A stretch of DNA of 64,000 nt from Nocardia sp. XZ_19_385 (GTDB lineage: Bacteria > Actinomycetota > Actinomycetes > Mycobacteriales > Mycobacteriaceae). The notes beneath the pieces were generated by a model, which did no database searches, was not told where the DNA came from, and saw nothing but the letters and a program-made list of their open reading frames with translations. Positions 9,212-21,163 of the stretch are shown here, piece by piece; positions within the stretch are counted from its first letter, which is position 1, and each line of letters opens with the position of its first letter. The translations under genes were made by a program, and so were the position numbers. The DNA lies in the NCBI RefSeq assembly GCF_015355755.1, contig NZ_JACVEE010000002.1, forward strand, positions 1,736,001-1,800,000, read 5' to 3'.

Positions 9212-9637
9212 GTGCCGACCGGCAGGGTGAAGTGGTACGACGTCGAAAAGGGCTTCGGCTTCCTTTCCCAGGATGAGGGGGAGGACGTCTATGTCCGGAG
9301 CTCGGCGCTGCCGCAGGGCATCGAATCCCTGAAGCCGGGACAGCGTGTCGAATTCGGAATGGCCGCGGGTCGCCGCGGGCCGCAGGCACTGAGCCTGAAG
9401 CTGCTGGAAGCGCCGCCGTCGGTAGGCCGCGGACAGGAACGCGAGCGGGGCCCGCAAAAGGATCCCGCCGCGCCGCGCCGCACGGCCGACGAGCTGCACG
9501 GGATGGTCGAGGACATGATCACCCTGCTGGAGACGAAGGTGCAGCCGGATCTGCGTAAGGGCAAGTACCCGGATCGCAAGATGGCGCAGCGTATTTCGGA
9601 GGTCGTCCGGGCCGTCGCGCGCGAGCTGGACCACTAG
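9212..9637 (+). CDS. cspB: CspB-like cold-shock domain protein with C-terminal extension
   Basis: The start is placed at GTG 9212 ([17 protein letters not shown]), because cold-shock domains begin this way, as Rv0871 does. This gives 141 residues; a longer frame extends upstream without family resemblance. The OB-fold has RNP1-like KGFGFLSQ and RNP2-like DVYVRSS. The ~70-residue C-terminal extension contains [16 protein letters not shown] and [20 protein letters not shown], as in Rv0871. It binds single-stranded nucleic acid by family. The expected location is the cytoplasm. Confidence 0.9.
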   Translation: MPTGRVKWYDVEKGFGFLSQDEGEDVYVRSSALPQGIESLKPGQRVEFGMAAGRRGPQALSLKLLEAPPSVGRGQERERGPQKDPAAPRRTADELHGMVEDMITLLETKVQPDLRKGKYPDRKMAQRISEVVRAVARELDH

Positions 9638-9643
9638 GTCCCG

Positions 9644-9668
9644 TCATCCCGGCGAACGCCGGGACCCA
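9644..9668. repeat. REP-like palindrome, copy 2
   Basis: TCATCCCGGCGAACGCCGGG followed by ACCCA contains the same 16-base core (9648-9663) as copy 1 at 7755-7770. It lies between the cold-shock gene stop and its terminator. Confidence 0.6.
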
Positions 9669-9674
9669 CAAACG

Positions 9675-9708
9675 AAAAGGGAGCCCATCCGCGGATGGGC
9701 TCCCTTTT
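9675..9708. terminator. intrinsic terminator after cold-shock gene
   Basis: Arms 9675-9690 and 9693-9708 pair over 16 bp (AAAAGGGAGCCCATCC with its complement), with a tight GC loop that opens to four bases. The T run at 9705-9709 follows the plus strand, and the matching A run makes it usable for the convergent gene ending at 9719. Confidence 0.8.
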
Positions 9709-9718
9709 TCTCTGTTCT

Positions 9719-10315
9719 CTAGGCCTTGGCTGTGCTGATGGACCAGGCGGCGTGCGGCACCCAGCCCTCGCGACCCATCTCGTCGCGCGCCAGGATCGGC
9801 AGCTGGATCTCGATACCGATCAACCGCAGCTCCGGGAGCGGCCGCGAATCGATCGTGATGGCCCGTGCACCCTCCGGGTATTTGTCGCGCCACTTCTCCT
9901 CGACCACGAGCTTCCCGTCCTCCCTGAGGTAGACCAGCGTCGCCAGCCAGGGTGCATCCACGATCTGGCTCGGCAGCGACACCTGCAACGGGTAGCCGGG
10001 CGGCACGTCGAGGAAGGCGGTCCGGCCCTTCTGGCAGTCCGATTCCTTACAGGGCAGTCCGTCGAACACCGAGCCCGCGGCGTCGGCGGGATTCTGCGGC
10101 AGCACGCGGCAGTCACGCATCGTGACGGCGCAGTAGGCGAAGGGCGTGACGTCGACGGTTGTCCCGTGCGCGTAGGCGGTGAGCTCCGGGGCGTGCCACG
10201 GCGCGTTGCGGACAGCGTTGAACACCACTGCTCCGACCGCGACGCCGACGACCAGCGCACCCACCGCGAGTAGGGCAATGATGGTGCGGCCACTGAGCTT
10301 GCGTCGCTCACTCAC
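9719..10315 (-). CDS. DUF2771-like exported/anchored protein (Rv0875c type)
   Basis: This 198-residue protein has an N-terminal membrane anchor (RTIIALLAVGALVVGVAVGA, residues ~11-33) and a soluble extracytoplasmic domain. The domain contains paired cysteines (YCAVTMRDCRV and LPCKESDCQKG) and PPGYPLQVSLPSQIVDAPW. It matches the DUF2771 family seen at the Rv0875c position next to the MFS gene. The start overlaps the MFS stop by eight bases, so the two are surely cotranscribed and probably translationally coupled. No enzymatic motif is seen; a periplasmic accessory role for the transporter is inference. Confidence 0.82.
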   Translation of the reverse strand: MSERRKLSGRTIIALLAVGALVVGVAVGAVVFNAVRNAPWHAPELTAYAHGTTVDVTPFAYCAVTMRDCRVLPQNPADAAGSVFDGLPCKESDCQKGRTAFLDVPPGYPLQVSLPSQIVDAPWLATLVYLREDGKLVVEEKWRDKYPEGARAITIDSRPLPELRLIGIEIQLPILARDEMGREGWVPHAAWSISTAKA

Positions 10316-12056
10316 TGAGGGGATCTCCAGTCGGTCGGGGGATGAATGTCGTTGTGCCGGGCACCTTCTGCTCGACGTGCTGCGGCCGGTTGCCGGTCAT
10401 GAAGGGCAGCAGTGAATGGCCGCGGTAGCTGAGGTAGGTCTGCGCCAGGCCCAGCACGAGTATCACCGAGACGAGCGCGAAACCCTTCCACCACTCGGTC
10501 GGCATCAGCACGCCGGCGGCGCCGCCGATCACCCAGGACAGCTGCAGCACGGTCTCGGACCGGCCGAAACCGGAGGCGATCGACTCCGGCGGCAGGTCGT
10601 CCTGGATCGCGGCGTCCAGTGACACCTTCGCCAGCGCGCTCGCGCCGGAGGCGACCAGCGTCGCGATGGCCGCGCCCAGCAGGTTATCGGCGAGGATCGC
10701 GAAGATGGCCACCAGGGTGCAGGCCGCGGTGCAGCCCACCACGATCAGGGAGGGGCGGCCCAGTTTGAGGCGGGCGCCGGTGGCGTTGCCGGTGAAATTG
10801 CCGACCGCGGCGGCCGCGCCGACGATGAGCAGCATCATGGCCTGCTGCGTCGGCCGGTGCTCGGTGGCCTTCGCGACGAAGGCCACATAGAAGGTGAGGA
10901 AGCCGGTCAGTACGCGGATGGCGCTGTTGCCCCACAGGCCGGTGACCACGGCCCGGCCCAGCGGCTGCCGGCGGCGGCGCGGCGGAACGTCGGGCGGGAC
11001 CTCGCGGATGACTTCCGTGCGGGCGTCTTCGCCGTGGTAGCCCAGTGTCGCGGGGACCTCGCCCTCGGTGACCTCGACCCAGCGCGGAATCCGCAGGCTC
11101 AAATAGGCGCCGGCCAGCGCGATCAGTACGGCCAGGATGAGCGCGCCGTTGGAACCCGCGAGGTAAGCGGCCAGCGCGGCCAGCGCGCCCGCGCCGATGG
11201 TGCCGCCGACCAGGCCGAAAACGGTGAGCCGGGAATTCGTGCGGACCAGGTCGATTTCCGGTGGCAGCACGCGTGGCGTCACCGCGCTCTTGAGGACCGA
11301 GAACGATTTGCTGCCGATCATCATGCAGAGCGCGAGCGGATACAGCGCGATGTTGTTGAACTGGAAGATCAGCATCACCGCGACCACCGCGCGCACCGCG
11401 AACGAGGTCGCCAGCGCCAGTCGCCGGCCGCGCTGCAACCGGTCCAGCAGCGGGCCGATCAGCGGGGCGATCACCGCGAACGGAGCGATGGTGATCAGCA
11501 GATACAGCGCGACCTTGGATTTGCTCTCCGCGGTCGCGCTGGCGAAGAACAGGGTGTTGGCCAGCGCCACCGCGATCGCCGCGTCCAAAGCGAAGTTCGT
11601 CATGGTCGCGTAGGTGAGCGCGGTGAGACCGGACTTGTCGGCGCCGTCGGCTTTCGCGGCGCGCTGGAAAGTCGCGATGCCCTTCCCGGTCAGCTCGCGG
11701 CCGCGCATGACGGCGACGCGGGTGACGGTCAGTTTGCGCGGCACGCGTTGCGCGGCCGGTTCGGCTTGCGGGATCTGCTGGGTCTGATCCGGTGGCGGAG
11801 TTTGGTTGTGTGGCCGTGTCTCCGGGAGCGGCGGCAGAGTTTGGTGGTGCGGCCGCGTCTCCGGGAGTGGCTGCGGCTTCGGCCGATTGGGGAACACGCG
11901 ACGCGGGGTGCGGTGCTCGGAGCCCAGCGGTGGCAACGGCATGGGGCGGGTCGGCGGCGGATAACTGTCGAACCCGGGATGCCGATGGAACGGTGGTTCC
12001 TCCGCGCCATCCCAGGGACCACGGTCGGGACCGGTGGGATCGCGAGGAGTAGTCAC
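10308..12056 (-). CDS. MFS transporter with long proline-rich N-terminus (Rv0876c type)
   Basis: This 582-residue protein begins MTTPRDPTGPDRG. It carries a ~115-residue cytoplasmic N-terminus rich in P, H, R and Q with short repeats (PLPETRPHH/LPPLPETRPHN), then about 12 hydrophobic helices of a major facilitator protein, starting near residue 150. Between the halves is a cytoplasmic loop with acidic and basic stretches (DARTEVIREVPPDVPPRRRR). The Rv0876c orthologue is in the same place, upstream of the DUF2771 gene. The substrate is unknown. The DNA coding for the PLPETRP repeats holds imperfect direct repeats at about 11800-11875. Confidence 0.87.
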   Translation of the reverse strand: MTTPRDPTGPDRGPWDGAEEPPFHRHPGFDSYPPPTRPMPLPPLGSEHRTPRRVFPNRPKPQPLPETRPHHQTLPPLPETRPHNQTPPPDQTQQIPQAEPAAQRVPRKLTVTRVAVMRGRELTGKGIATFQRAAKADGADKSGLTALTYATMTNFALDAAIAVALANTLFFASATAESKSKVALYLLITIAPFAVIAPLIGPLLDRLQRGRRLALATSFAVRAVVAVMLIFQFNNIALYPLALCMMIGSKSFSVLKSAVTPRVLPPEIDLVRTNSRLTVFGLVGGTIGAGALAALAAYLAGSNGALILAVLIALAGAYLSLRIPRWVEVTEGEVPATLGYHGEDARTEVIREVPPDVPPRRRRQPLGRAVVTGLWGNSAIRVLTGFLTFYVAFVAKATEHRPTQQAMMLLIVGAAAAVGNFTGNATGARLKLGRPSLIVVGCTAACTLVAIFAILADNLLGAAIATLVASGASALAKVSLDAAIQDDLPPESIASGFGRSETVLQLSWVIGGAAGVLMPTEWWKGFALVSVILVLGLAQTYLSYRGHSLLPFMTGNRPQHVEQKVPGTTTFIPRPTGDPLSE

Positions 12057-12114
12057 ACGCTCAATTCTGACTGATCGGCAACTGTGAGGTATCCAGGCCG
12101 TCCGGTTCGGTGTC

Positions 12115-12888
12115 TCACACCGGGACGAAACGCACCTCGAAGATCGTCGGCCAGTACTTGCCGGTGATCAGGAAACGGTCGGTGCCGGGCAGGTGAGCGA
12201 TGCCGTTGAGGACATCGGTGCGCGCGCGTTCGGCCGGGGTGAGCAGCCCGCGCGCGTCGATCACCGCGAGGACACGCCCGGACTCGGGATCGATACGGAG
12301 GATCTGATCGGTGGGGTAGTCGTTCGCGTAGACCGTGCCGTCGGCGGCGCAGTCGAGTTCGTTCAGGTGTGCGCCGCGGTAGCCGCCGAGCGTGACCGAG
12401 CCGGTGACGGCGAAGCTGACCGGGTCGCGGAAGGTCAGCGTGCCGGTGCCGTCGCTCATCACCAGGCGGCCGTCGCGGGTGCACAGACCCCAGCCCTCGC
12501 CGTCGTAATCCGCCTGGCCGCGCAGCGCGAGGCTGTCCGGGTCGCGGGCGTAGGCGATGTGGTCTTTCCAGGTCAGCTGCCACAGCGTGGCGCCCGCCCG
12601 GGTGATGCCCTCACCGAAGACGTCGTCGGGAACGCCGGCGCGCGCCAGCTCCGCGCCGGTGTCGAGGTCGCTGGCGCGCACCCACGACGCGCCCGACAGG
12701 CCGGTGCTCTCGTACAGCACGCCGTCGTGCACCTCGAGGCCCTGCGTGAAGGCCCGCGGGTCGTGCGGGCGGGTGCCCACGACCTCGATTCGAAGCCGTT
12801 CGGGGTCATCGTCGGCGCCGCCGCAACCGCCCACTGTGAGCAGGCAGAAAAGAACAGCCATGGCCAACGAACGCGGATTGCGTTCCAT
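12115..12888 (-). CDS. glutaminyl-peptide cyclotransferase-like lipoprotein
   Basis: This 257-residue protein has a lipobox (LLTVGGC, Cys22) and a five-bladed propeller of the plant-type glutamine cyclotransferase family. The diagnostic phrases are AFTQGLEVHDGVLYESTG, LWQLTWKDHIAYARD, YDGEGWGLC, HLNELDCAADGTVYAN and DVLNGIAHLPGTDRFLITGKYWPTIFEV. The family converts N-terminal Gln to pyroglutamate; acidic residues in EGWGL, LNEL and NGIA surround the active site. It should sit on the outer face of the membrane. Only 17 bp separate it from the divergent DUF3027 gene, so the promoters of the two must overlap. Confidence 0.9.
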   Translation of the reverse strand: MERNPRSLAMAVLFCLLTVGGCGGADDDPERLRIEVVGTRPHDPRAFTQGLEVHDGVLYESTGLSGASWVRASDLDTGAELARAGVPDDVFGEGITRAGATLWQLTWKDHIAYARDPDSLALRGQADYDGEGWGLCTRDGRLVMSDGTGTLTFRDPVSFAVTGSVTLGGYRGAHLNELDCAADGTVYANDYPTDQILRIDPESGRVLAVIDARGLLTPAERARTDVLNGIAHLPGTDRFLITGKYWPTIFEVRFVPV

Positions 12889-12905
12889 ACGGCAAAATGT
12901 AGGCC

Positions 12906-14321
12906 GTGAGCGCAGTTAGTGTTTCGGAGCCCGGTGTAAGGCCCTTGCTGGCCGATGCCGTGGACGTGGCCCGCCGTGCGCTCCTGGAGCTGGAACCGTC
13001 GGCGGTCGGCACCCACCTCGGCGTGTCCGCCGAGGACGAGAGCGCGGCGACACATCGTTTCGAGGCGACCCTGCCCGGCTATCGCGGCTGGCAGTGGGCG
13101 GTCGTGGTGGCGGCCCCGCCGGGTGCCGACCATGTCACCGTCAGCGAATCGGCGTTGTTGCCCGGGCCCGACGCCCTGGTCGCGCCCGACTTCGTGCCGT
13201 GGGACCAGCGGGTCCGCCCCGGCGATCTGGCCCCCGGCGACCTGCTCGCCCCCATCCCGAACGACCCGCGCCTGGTGCCCGGCTACGTCGCCACCGGCGA
13301 CCCGGTGGTCGACGAGGTCGCCTACGAGGTCGGCCTCGGCCGCACCCAGGTGCTCAGCCTGGAAGGCCGCGCCGAAGCCGCCGACCGCTGGTACGCCGAA
13401 CTCGGCCCCGACACCGACATGGCCAAGGCGGCCCCCTCCACCTGCGGCCTCTGCGGCTTCTACCTGCCCCTGGCCGGCGCCCTGCGCGCCGCCTTCGGCG
13501 TCTGCGCGAACTCGATGGGCGCCGACGGGCGCGTCGTCCACAACGAATACGGCTGCGGCGCGCACTCCGACGTCGAGGCCCCGACCGGCGGCGGATCGCC
13601 GCTCTACGAGGCCTTCGACGACGCGGCCTACGACGTGATCCCGGCCGAGGCGCTGAAGAAGCCGCAGCAGGCAGCCAGTGATTCCAGCGCCGAGGCAACT
13701 GCCGTGCCCGAGGCGACTGCCGCGCCCGCCGCGTCCGAAGCGACCGTCGAGCCTGCCGCTGAAGTGGAGTCACACGCGGCCGTTGCGCCGGGTGTCGAGG
13801 CGGTCGCGACTGCCGAGACCGAAGCCCTCGAGCCGGGTGTGGAAGCTGTAGCGCCTGCTGCACTCGCGAGCGAGCCCGCCGCCGACTCGACCGAGTCCGC
13901 GACTGCGGTCGAGTCCGAGGCAGCTGCTGAGCCCGGTGCCGAAGCTAGCAAGGCCTCGTCGAAGAACGGTGTGGCCCAGGCGAACTCAGTAGCGGGGGCC
14001 GAAGCGACGGATCCTGCGGCAAGCGAACTCGAGGCCGAGGCTACGTCCACCGTGGTGAGCGTTCGGCCGAAGGCGGATGTCGCTGTTCGCGCGGACGCGT
14101 CCGAATCCGAATCCGGTGCCGAGGAGTCCGTGACCTACGTGGCGGACAGCAAGGGCGAGGTCGTCGCGGGCGGGGAGGCGGGCGAGTCCGCCGAGTCCGC
14201 GCCGCAGGAGTCCGTGACCTATGTGGCCGACAGCACGGGCGAAGTCGCAGTGGCCGAGCAGGTCGAGATGCTGGGCGACGCCGCGGTCGAGGGCTCGGAG
14301 TCCGAGTCATCGCGCAACTGA
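12906..14321 (+). CDS. DUF3027 protein with long Ala/Glu-rich tail
   Basis: This 471-residue protein starts at GTG 12906. The first ~250 residues are the DUF3027 fold (Rv0877 is about that length). It has VDEVAYEVGLGRTQVLS and a cluster of cysteines around residues 178-217 (CGLCG...GVCAN...YGCGAHSDVE) that could bind zinc. After about residue 255 the protein turns into ~215 residues of Ala/Glu/Ser/Val low complexity. This tail includes two copies of ESVTYVADS-x-GEV, about 28 residues apart (codons near 14124 and 14208). The tail is probably disordered. The function of DUF3027 is unknown to me. The stop overlaps a CTG that may start the next gene. Confidence 0.85.
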   Translation: MSAVSVSEPGVRPLLADAVDVARRALLELEPSAVGTHLGVSAEDESAATHRFEATLPGYRGWQWAVVVAAPPGADHVTVSESALLPGPDALVAPDFVPWDQRVRPGDLAPGDLLAPIPNDPRLVPGYVATGDPVVDEVAYEVGLGRTQVLSLEGRAEAADRWYAELGPDTDMAKAAPSTCGLCGFYLPLAGALRAAFGVCANSMGADGRVVHNEYGCGAHSDVEAPTGGGSPLYEAFDDAAYDVIPAEALKKPQQAASDSSAEATAVPEATAAPAASEATVEPAAEVESHAAVAPGVEAVATAETEALEPGVEAVAPAALASEPAADSTESATAVESEAAAEPGAEASKASSKNGVAQANSVAGAEATDPAASELEAEATSTVVSVRPKADVAVRADASESESGAEESVTYVADSKGEVVAGGEAGESAESAPQESVTYVADSTGEVAVAEQVEMLGDAAVEGSESESSRN

Positions 14322-14428
14322 GCGCCGCCGACCCGTTCGGCACTTCGAAGCTACGCGCGGGAGTCCTTGCCGCCTGGCGCGATTCGCCGACCCGCCTGCG
14401 TGAGGACGCCGCCACCGAGGCGGACCTG

Positions 14429-17617
<3,189 letters not shown>

Positions 17618-17620
17618 AGC

Positions 17621-18259
17621 TCAGCGACCGGTGGGAACCGTGTAGTTGGTGAGCATTTCGCTGAGCAGGTCGAGCTGCCCGCGCACGGCTTCGCTGTCGT
17701 TGTCGACCAGCCAGCGCAGCACCATGCCATCGATGACCTCGAGCACGAATCGGCTCAGCGACTGCACCGGGACCGTCCACTGGTTGGACGTGGCATCGCG
17801 GGCGTGGTCGAGGATGTCGGCCACGGTGGCGTCGTTGAACGCGTACTGTTCGCGCGCGATTGCGAGTTTCGCGGGGGTTTGCTCGCCTTCTCGCAAGGCG
17901 TAAGTAGTGGTTTCGTAGGTGAGTAGTTGACGCTCGGGTGTGGCTTCAATGTTGAGCCACATGAGTTCGAGTGCCGCGCGCACCAATTTTTGAAGTGCTT
18001 CTTTTCCACTTCCGACGTCTTGCCATACCGTTTCATTGGCGTCGACGGAATCGCGTAATTCCATCGCCAGCGCCTTGACCAGCTCGGTCATCAGCGCGTC
18101 CTTATTTTCGAAACAGTAATGCACCACACCGAGCGAGACACCTGCCGCCTGAGCCACATCGCGTGTGGTCACACCGGCAACGCCTTTTTTCTCGGCTAGC
18201 CCAATGGCCGCCTCGATAAGGTGGGCCCGTCGTTCTTCGACGCTCAATCGGGAGGACAC
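17621..18259 (-). CDS. TetR-family transcriptional regulator
   Basis: This 212-residue protein starts at GTG 18259. It has a TetR DNA-binding domain at residues ~10-55: RAHLIEAAIGLAEKKGVAGV, then the recognition segment TTRDVAQAAGVSLGVVHYCFENKDAL. The ligand domain is of the TetR_C_6-like type, with FVLEVIDGMVLRWLVDND. It is divergent from the ceramidase gene, and a perfect 18-bp palindrome lies between them at 18318-18335, so it most likely represses the ceramidase (and itself) until an inducer, possibly a lipid, binds. Its stop is three bases from the stop of the convergent sacsin-like gene. Confidence 0.92.
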   Translation of the reverse strand: MSSRLSVEERRAHLIEAAIGLAEKKGVAGVTTRDVAQAAGVSLGVVHYCFENKDALMTELVKALAMELRDSVDANETVWQDVGSGKEALQKLVRAALELMWLNIEATPERQLLTYETTTYALREGEQTPAKLAIAREQYAFNDATVADILDHARDATSNQWTVPVQSLSRFVLEVIDGMVLRWLVDNDSEAVRGQLDLLSEMLTNYTVPTGR

Positions 18260-18317
18260 CCCAGGGAGTTAAGCGCTCGTGGCGCGTGCAGTCAATTCGC
18301 TGGCTTGAAAAACTTAC

Positions 18318-18335
18318 ACTGGACGATCGTCCAGT
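18318..18335. promoter_or_regulatory. TetR operator, perfect palindrome
   Basis: ACTGGACGATCGTCCAGT is an uninterrupted 18-bp palindrome, 58 bp upstream of the TetR gene start and 40 bp upstream of the ceramidase start. A site of this form (TGGAC-N4-GTCCA) between a divergent TetR gene and its target is the classic arrangement. Confidence 0.8.
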
Positions 18336-18375
18336 TCTGTGGTTCAGTGCCATCGGAAGACTAAGGAGTGCACGT

Positions 18376-20424
18376 ATGTCGTTGTCGCGCAGGACCGTTC
18401 TCGCTGGGACCGTAGTGGGGTCGGCGAGTTTGGCCACCGTCGCGGCGGCAGGCAGTATTCCGGGTGCGCTGAGCGCCACCGCCGCGGCCGCGCCCGCCGG
18501 CGGCTACCTGATCGGCATCGGTCTGTCCGATATCACCGGTCCGGCCGCCGAATGCGGCATGATGGGCTACTCCCAGCTGGAGCAGACCACGGCGGGCATC
18601 CACCTGCGTCCGAGGGTGCGGGCGTACATCATTGCCGACGGCGACAAGCGCGTCGCCTTCGTCGTGGCCGACAACGGCATGATCTTCGGCTCGGTGCATC
18701 GCGGCGTAATGCTGGAGCTGGCACGGCGTTTCGGTGATCTCTACTCCGAGCAGAACGTGCTGCTCACCTCCACCCATTCGCACGCCACCTGCGGCGGATC
18801 CAGCCACGACCACGCCTACAACCTCGCGATTCTCGGCTTCCAGCAACAGGTTTACGACGCCGAGGTGAACGGCATCGTGGAAGCCATCGCCGCCGCGCAC
18901 GCCGATCTGAGCCCGGGCACGCTCGCACTGGGCCGCGGCGAACTGCACGACGCGAGTGTCAACCGGTCTCGCATCGCCTACGACCGCAACCCCGACGCGG
19001 ACAAGAACTACTTCCCGCCGGCCGGCATCGACCCGGCGGTCACTGCGCTCTCGATCACCAAGGGCGGCAAGCAGGTCGGGGCCATCACCTGGTTCGCCAC
19101 GCACAACACCTCGATGAGCAACAAGAATCGCTTGATCAGCGGTGACAACAAGGGTTACGCCTCGTTCGCGCACGAGCACACCGAGCACGGCGTCCGATAC
19201 CTCGACGGTCAGCCGGATTTCGTGTCCGCGTTCGCACAGACCAACTCCGGCGACATGTCGCCGAATCTGAACCTGGGCCCCACCTCCGGGCCCACCGAGG
19301 ACGAGTTCGAGAACACCCGCATCATCGGTGAGCGTCAGTATCGGGCCTCGAAAACCGCACTGGCGCAGGCCCGGACGATCGGCGGCACGGTCGACTCGAT
19401 GCTCTGCTACATCGATCTGGCCGATATCGCGGTCGACGGGCGCTACACCGGCGACGGGCTACCCAAGCGCACCTCGCCCGCCGCGGCCGGCGTCGCGCTG
19501 ATCGCGGGCAGCACCGAGGACGGGCCCGGCCTGCCCGGCATCCCGATCCCGGAAGGCGTGCGCAATCCGTTCCTGGACGCGGTCGGCGACCCGCGGCAAC
19601 CCGCCCCACGCTGGCTCGCGGATGCCCAGGCGCCCAAGGCGATTGTGGCGCCGCTGGGCCTACTGGGATGGGTGCCCAGTGTGGTGCCGATCCAGATCAT
19701 GCGCCTCGGCGAGCTGTACCTGGCCGCCGCGGGCGGCGAGTTCACCATCGTGTCCGGGCTGCGTATCCGCCGCGTTGTCGCCGACACACTTGGCGTGCCG
19801 CTGGAGCAGGTCCTGCTACAGGGATACGCGAACACCTATCACGAATACGTCACCACCCCTGAGGAATACGACGCCCAGCAGTACGAGGGCGGCTCAACCC
19901 TGTTCGGCCGCTACACACTTCCGGCCTACCTCCAGGAATTCACCCGACTAGCCGGGGCCTTCGTGGCCCGACAGCAGATCCCGCGCGGTCCCGCACCGCG
20001 CGACGTGTCGAATATGCAGCCGAACTTCGCGGCCGCGCCCGGCCCGGACACCACCCCGGCGGGTCGTGCCTTCGGCGATGTACTGACCCAGCCCGCCGCG
20101 TCCTACCAGCGCGGCAACCAGGCGGCCGCCGAATTCGTCTCCGCCCACCCGAAACACAGCCCGCGCCGCAACGGCACCTTCCTGGAAGTGCAGCGCCGCA
20201 ACAGCTCCGGTGACTGGGTGCGGGTAGCCAACGAGGGCGAATGGGCGGTGCGCTACCACTGGAGCAAACGCGGCAGCTCCGAATCCGTGGCCCGGTTCAC
20301 CTGGGACATCCCGGCCGACGCCGAAACGGGCGCGTACCGCTTCGTGCATTTCGCCGACAGCCTGGGCGGTGACGGCGCACTGCGTCCCTTCACCGGCACC
20401 AGCAGCGAATTCGCGGTGACCTAG
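18376..20424 (+). CDS. secreted neutral/alkaline ceramidase
   Basis: ATG 18376 is chosen because AAGGAG (18363-18368) is seven bases upstream and a Tat-like signal (SRRTVLAGTVVGSASLATVA) follows, giving 682 residues. The mature protein is a neutral ceramidase: GLSDITGPAAECGMMGYS at the start, the zinc-binding STHSHATCGG and FATHNTSMSNKNRLISGDNK segments, and the nucleophile region QTNSGDMSPNLNLGP. A C-terminal immunoglobulin-like domain ends DSLGGDGALRPFTG. It hydrolyses the amide bond of ceramides, probably outside the cell, freeing fatty acid and sphingoid base. Control is by the divergent TetR gene. The stop overlaps the convergent DUF2530 stop in a CTAG. Confidence 0.95.
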   Translation: MSLSRRTVLAGTVVGSASLATVAAAGSIPGALSATAAAAPAGGYLIGIGLSDITGPAAECGMMGYSQLEQTTAGIHLRPRVRAYIIADGDKRVAFVVADNGMIFGSVHRGVMLELARRFGDLYSEQNVLLTSTHSHATCGGSSHDHAYNLAILGFQQQVYDAEVNGIVEAIAAAHADLSPGTLALGRGELHDASVNRSRIAYDRNPDADKNYFPPAGIDPAVTALSITKGGKQVGAITWFATHNTSMSNKNRLISGDNKGYASFAHEHTEHGVRYLDGQPDFVSAFAQTNSGDMSPNLNLGPTSGPTEDEFENTRIIGERQYRASKTALAQARTIGGTVDSMLCYIDLADIAVDGRYTGDGLPKRTSPAAAGVALIAGSTEDGPGLPGIPIPEGVRNPFLDAVGDPRQPAPRWLADAQAPKAIVAPLGLLGWVPSVVPIQIMRLGELYLAAAGGEFTIVSGLRIRRVVADTLGVPLEQVLLQGYANTYHEYVTTPEEYDAQQYEGGSTLFGRYTLPAYLQEFTRLAGAFVARQQIPRGPAPRDVSNMQPNFAAAPGPDTTPAGRAFGDVLTQPAASYQRGNQAAAEFVSAHPKHSPRRNGTFLEVQRRNSSGDWVRVANEGEWAVRYHWSKRGSSESVARFTWDIPADAETGAYRFVHFADSLGGDGALRPFTGTSSEFAVT

Positions 20425-20660
20425 AGCCCGGTCTGCGCGCCTTTGTCGCCGCGGCGCGCGCCTCGCCGCTGAATCAGGAAGATCGTCAGGCCCAGCAGGC
20501 CGACACCCATCCCCATCAGGCATACCGGCCGCAACGTTTCCCAGCGGTCCCCGCTGACCCACACCACGATGGTCGCGATGAACCACAGCGCACTTCCGAC
20601 CGCCAGCACGGGCCGCGGATCGGTGAAGCGCGGCGGGATCTCCGGAACTTTCTGGGTCAC
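20421..20660 (-). CDS. DUF2530 membrane protein (Rv0879c type)
   Basis: This 79-residue protein has two membrane helices: PRFTDPRPVLAVGSALWFI... (residues ~15-35) and VCLMGMGVGLLGLTIFLIQR (~46-65). A basic/glycine-rich tail, GARRGDKGAQTGL, follows. The PxxxDPRPVL start and the RRG..GAQ.GL end fit DUF2530, as at Rv0879c. It stands divergent from the MarR gene with 62 bp between them, again the mycobacterial arrangement. Function unknown. Confidence 0.85.
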   Translation of the reverse strand: MTQKVPEIPPRFTDPRPVLAVGSALWFIATIVVWVSGDRWETLRPVCLMGMGVGLLGLTIFLIQRRGARRGDKGAQTGL

Positions 20661-20722
20661 CTAGCAAGCGTAGCTACCGAACCGCCTGCCCGCCCTCCGC
20701 AGGTCCCGTATCGTTTGCCCTT

Positions 20723-21160
20723 GTGACAACGCCATCGGATGTTCGAGCCCTCGCGGGCGAGCTCTCGCTCGCCGTGGTACGGCTGACGCGACATCTGCGG
20801 GGCCGCCGCGCCGATGCACAGATCTCGTTGACCCAGCTGTCCGCATTGGCCACCCTGCATCGCGACGGCGCCATGACCCCGGGCGCGCTAGCCGCGAAAG
20901 AGCGGGTGCAGCCGCCGTCGATGACCCGGGTGATCGCCTCGCTCACCGACCTGGAACTGGTGGAGCGCAAACCGCACCCCACCGACGGCCGGCAGATCAT
21001 CGTCTCGCTCTCCGACGCGGGCCGCGCCCTCATCGATGACGAAGCCAGCGCCCGCGAAGCCTGGATGACCGAGCAGCTCTCGCAGCTCACCGACGAGCAA
21101 CTGGTCGTCCTCACCCGGGCCGTCGGCATCATGAAGCAGATCGTCACCGACTCCGAATAG
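20723..21160 (+). CDS. MarR-family transcriptional regulator (Rv0880 type)
   Basis: This 145-residue protein from GTG 20723 has a winged helix-turn-helix: LTQLSALATLHRDGAMTPGALAAKERVQPPSMTRVIASLTDLELVER, then the wing PHPTDGRQIIVSLSDAG. Flanking helices form the dimer interface (LAGELSLAVVRLTRHLRG and LTDEQLVVLTRAVGIMKQI). It corresponds to Rv0880 in position. The ligand and targets are unknown; self-regulation in the 62-bp divergent gap is likely but no clear palindrome stood out. Confidence 0.92.
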   Translation: MTTPSDVRALAGELSLAVVRLTRHLRGRRADAQISLTQLSALATLHRDGAMTPGALAAKERVQPPSMTRVIASLTDLELVERKPHPTDGRQIIVSLSDAGRALIDDEASAREAWMTEQLSQLTDEQLVVLTRAVGIMKQIVTDSE

Positions 21161-21163
21161 GAG

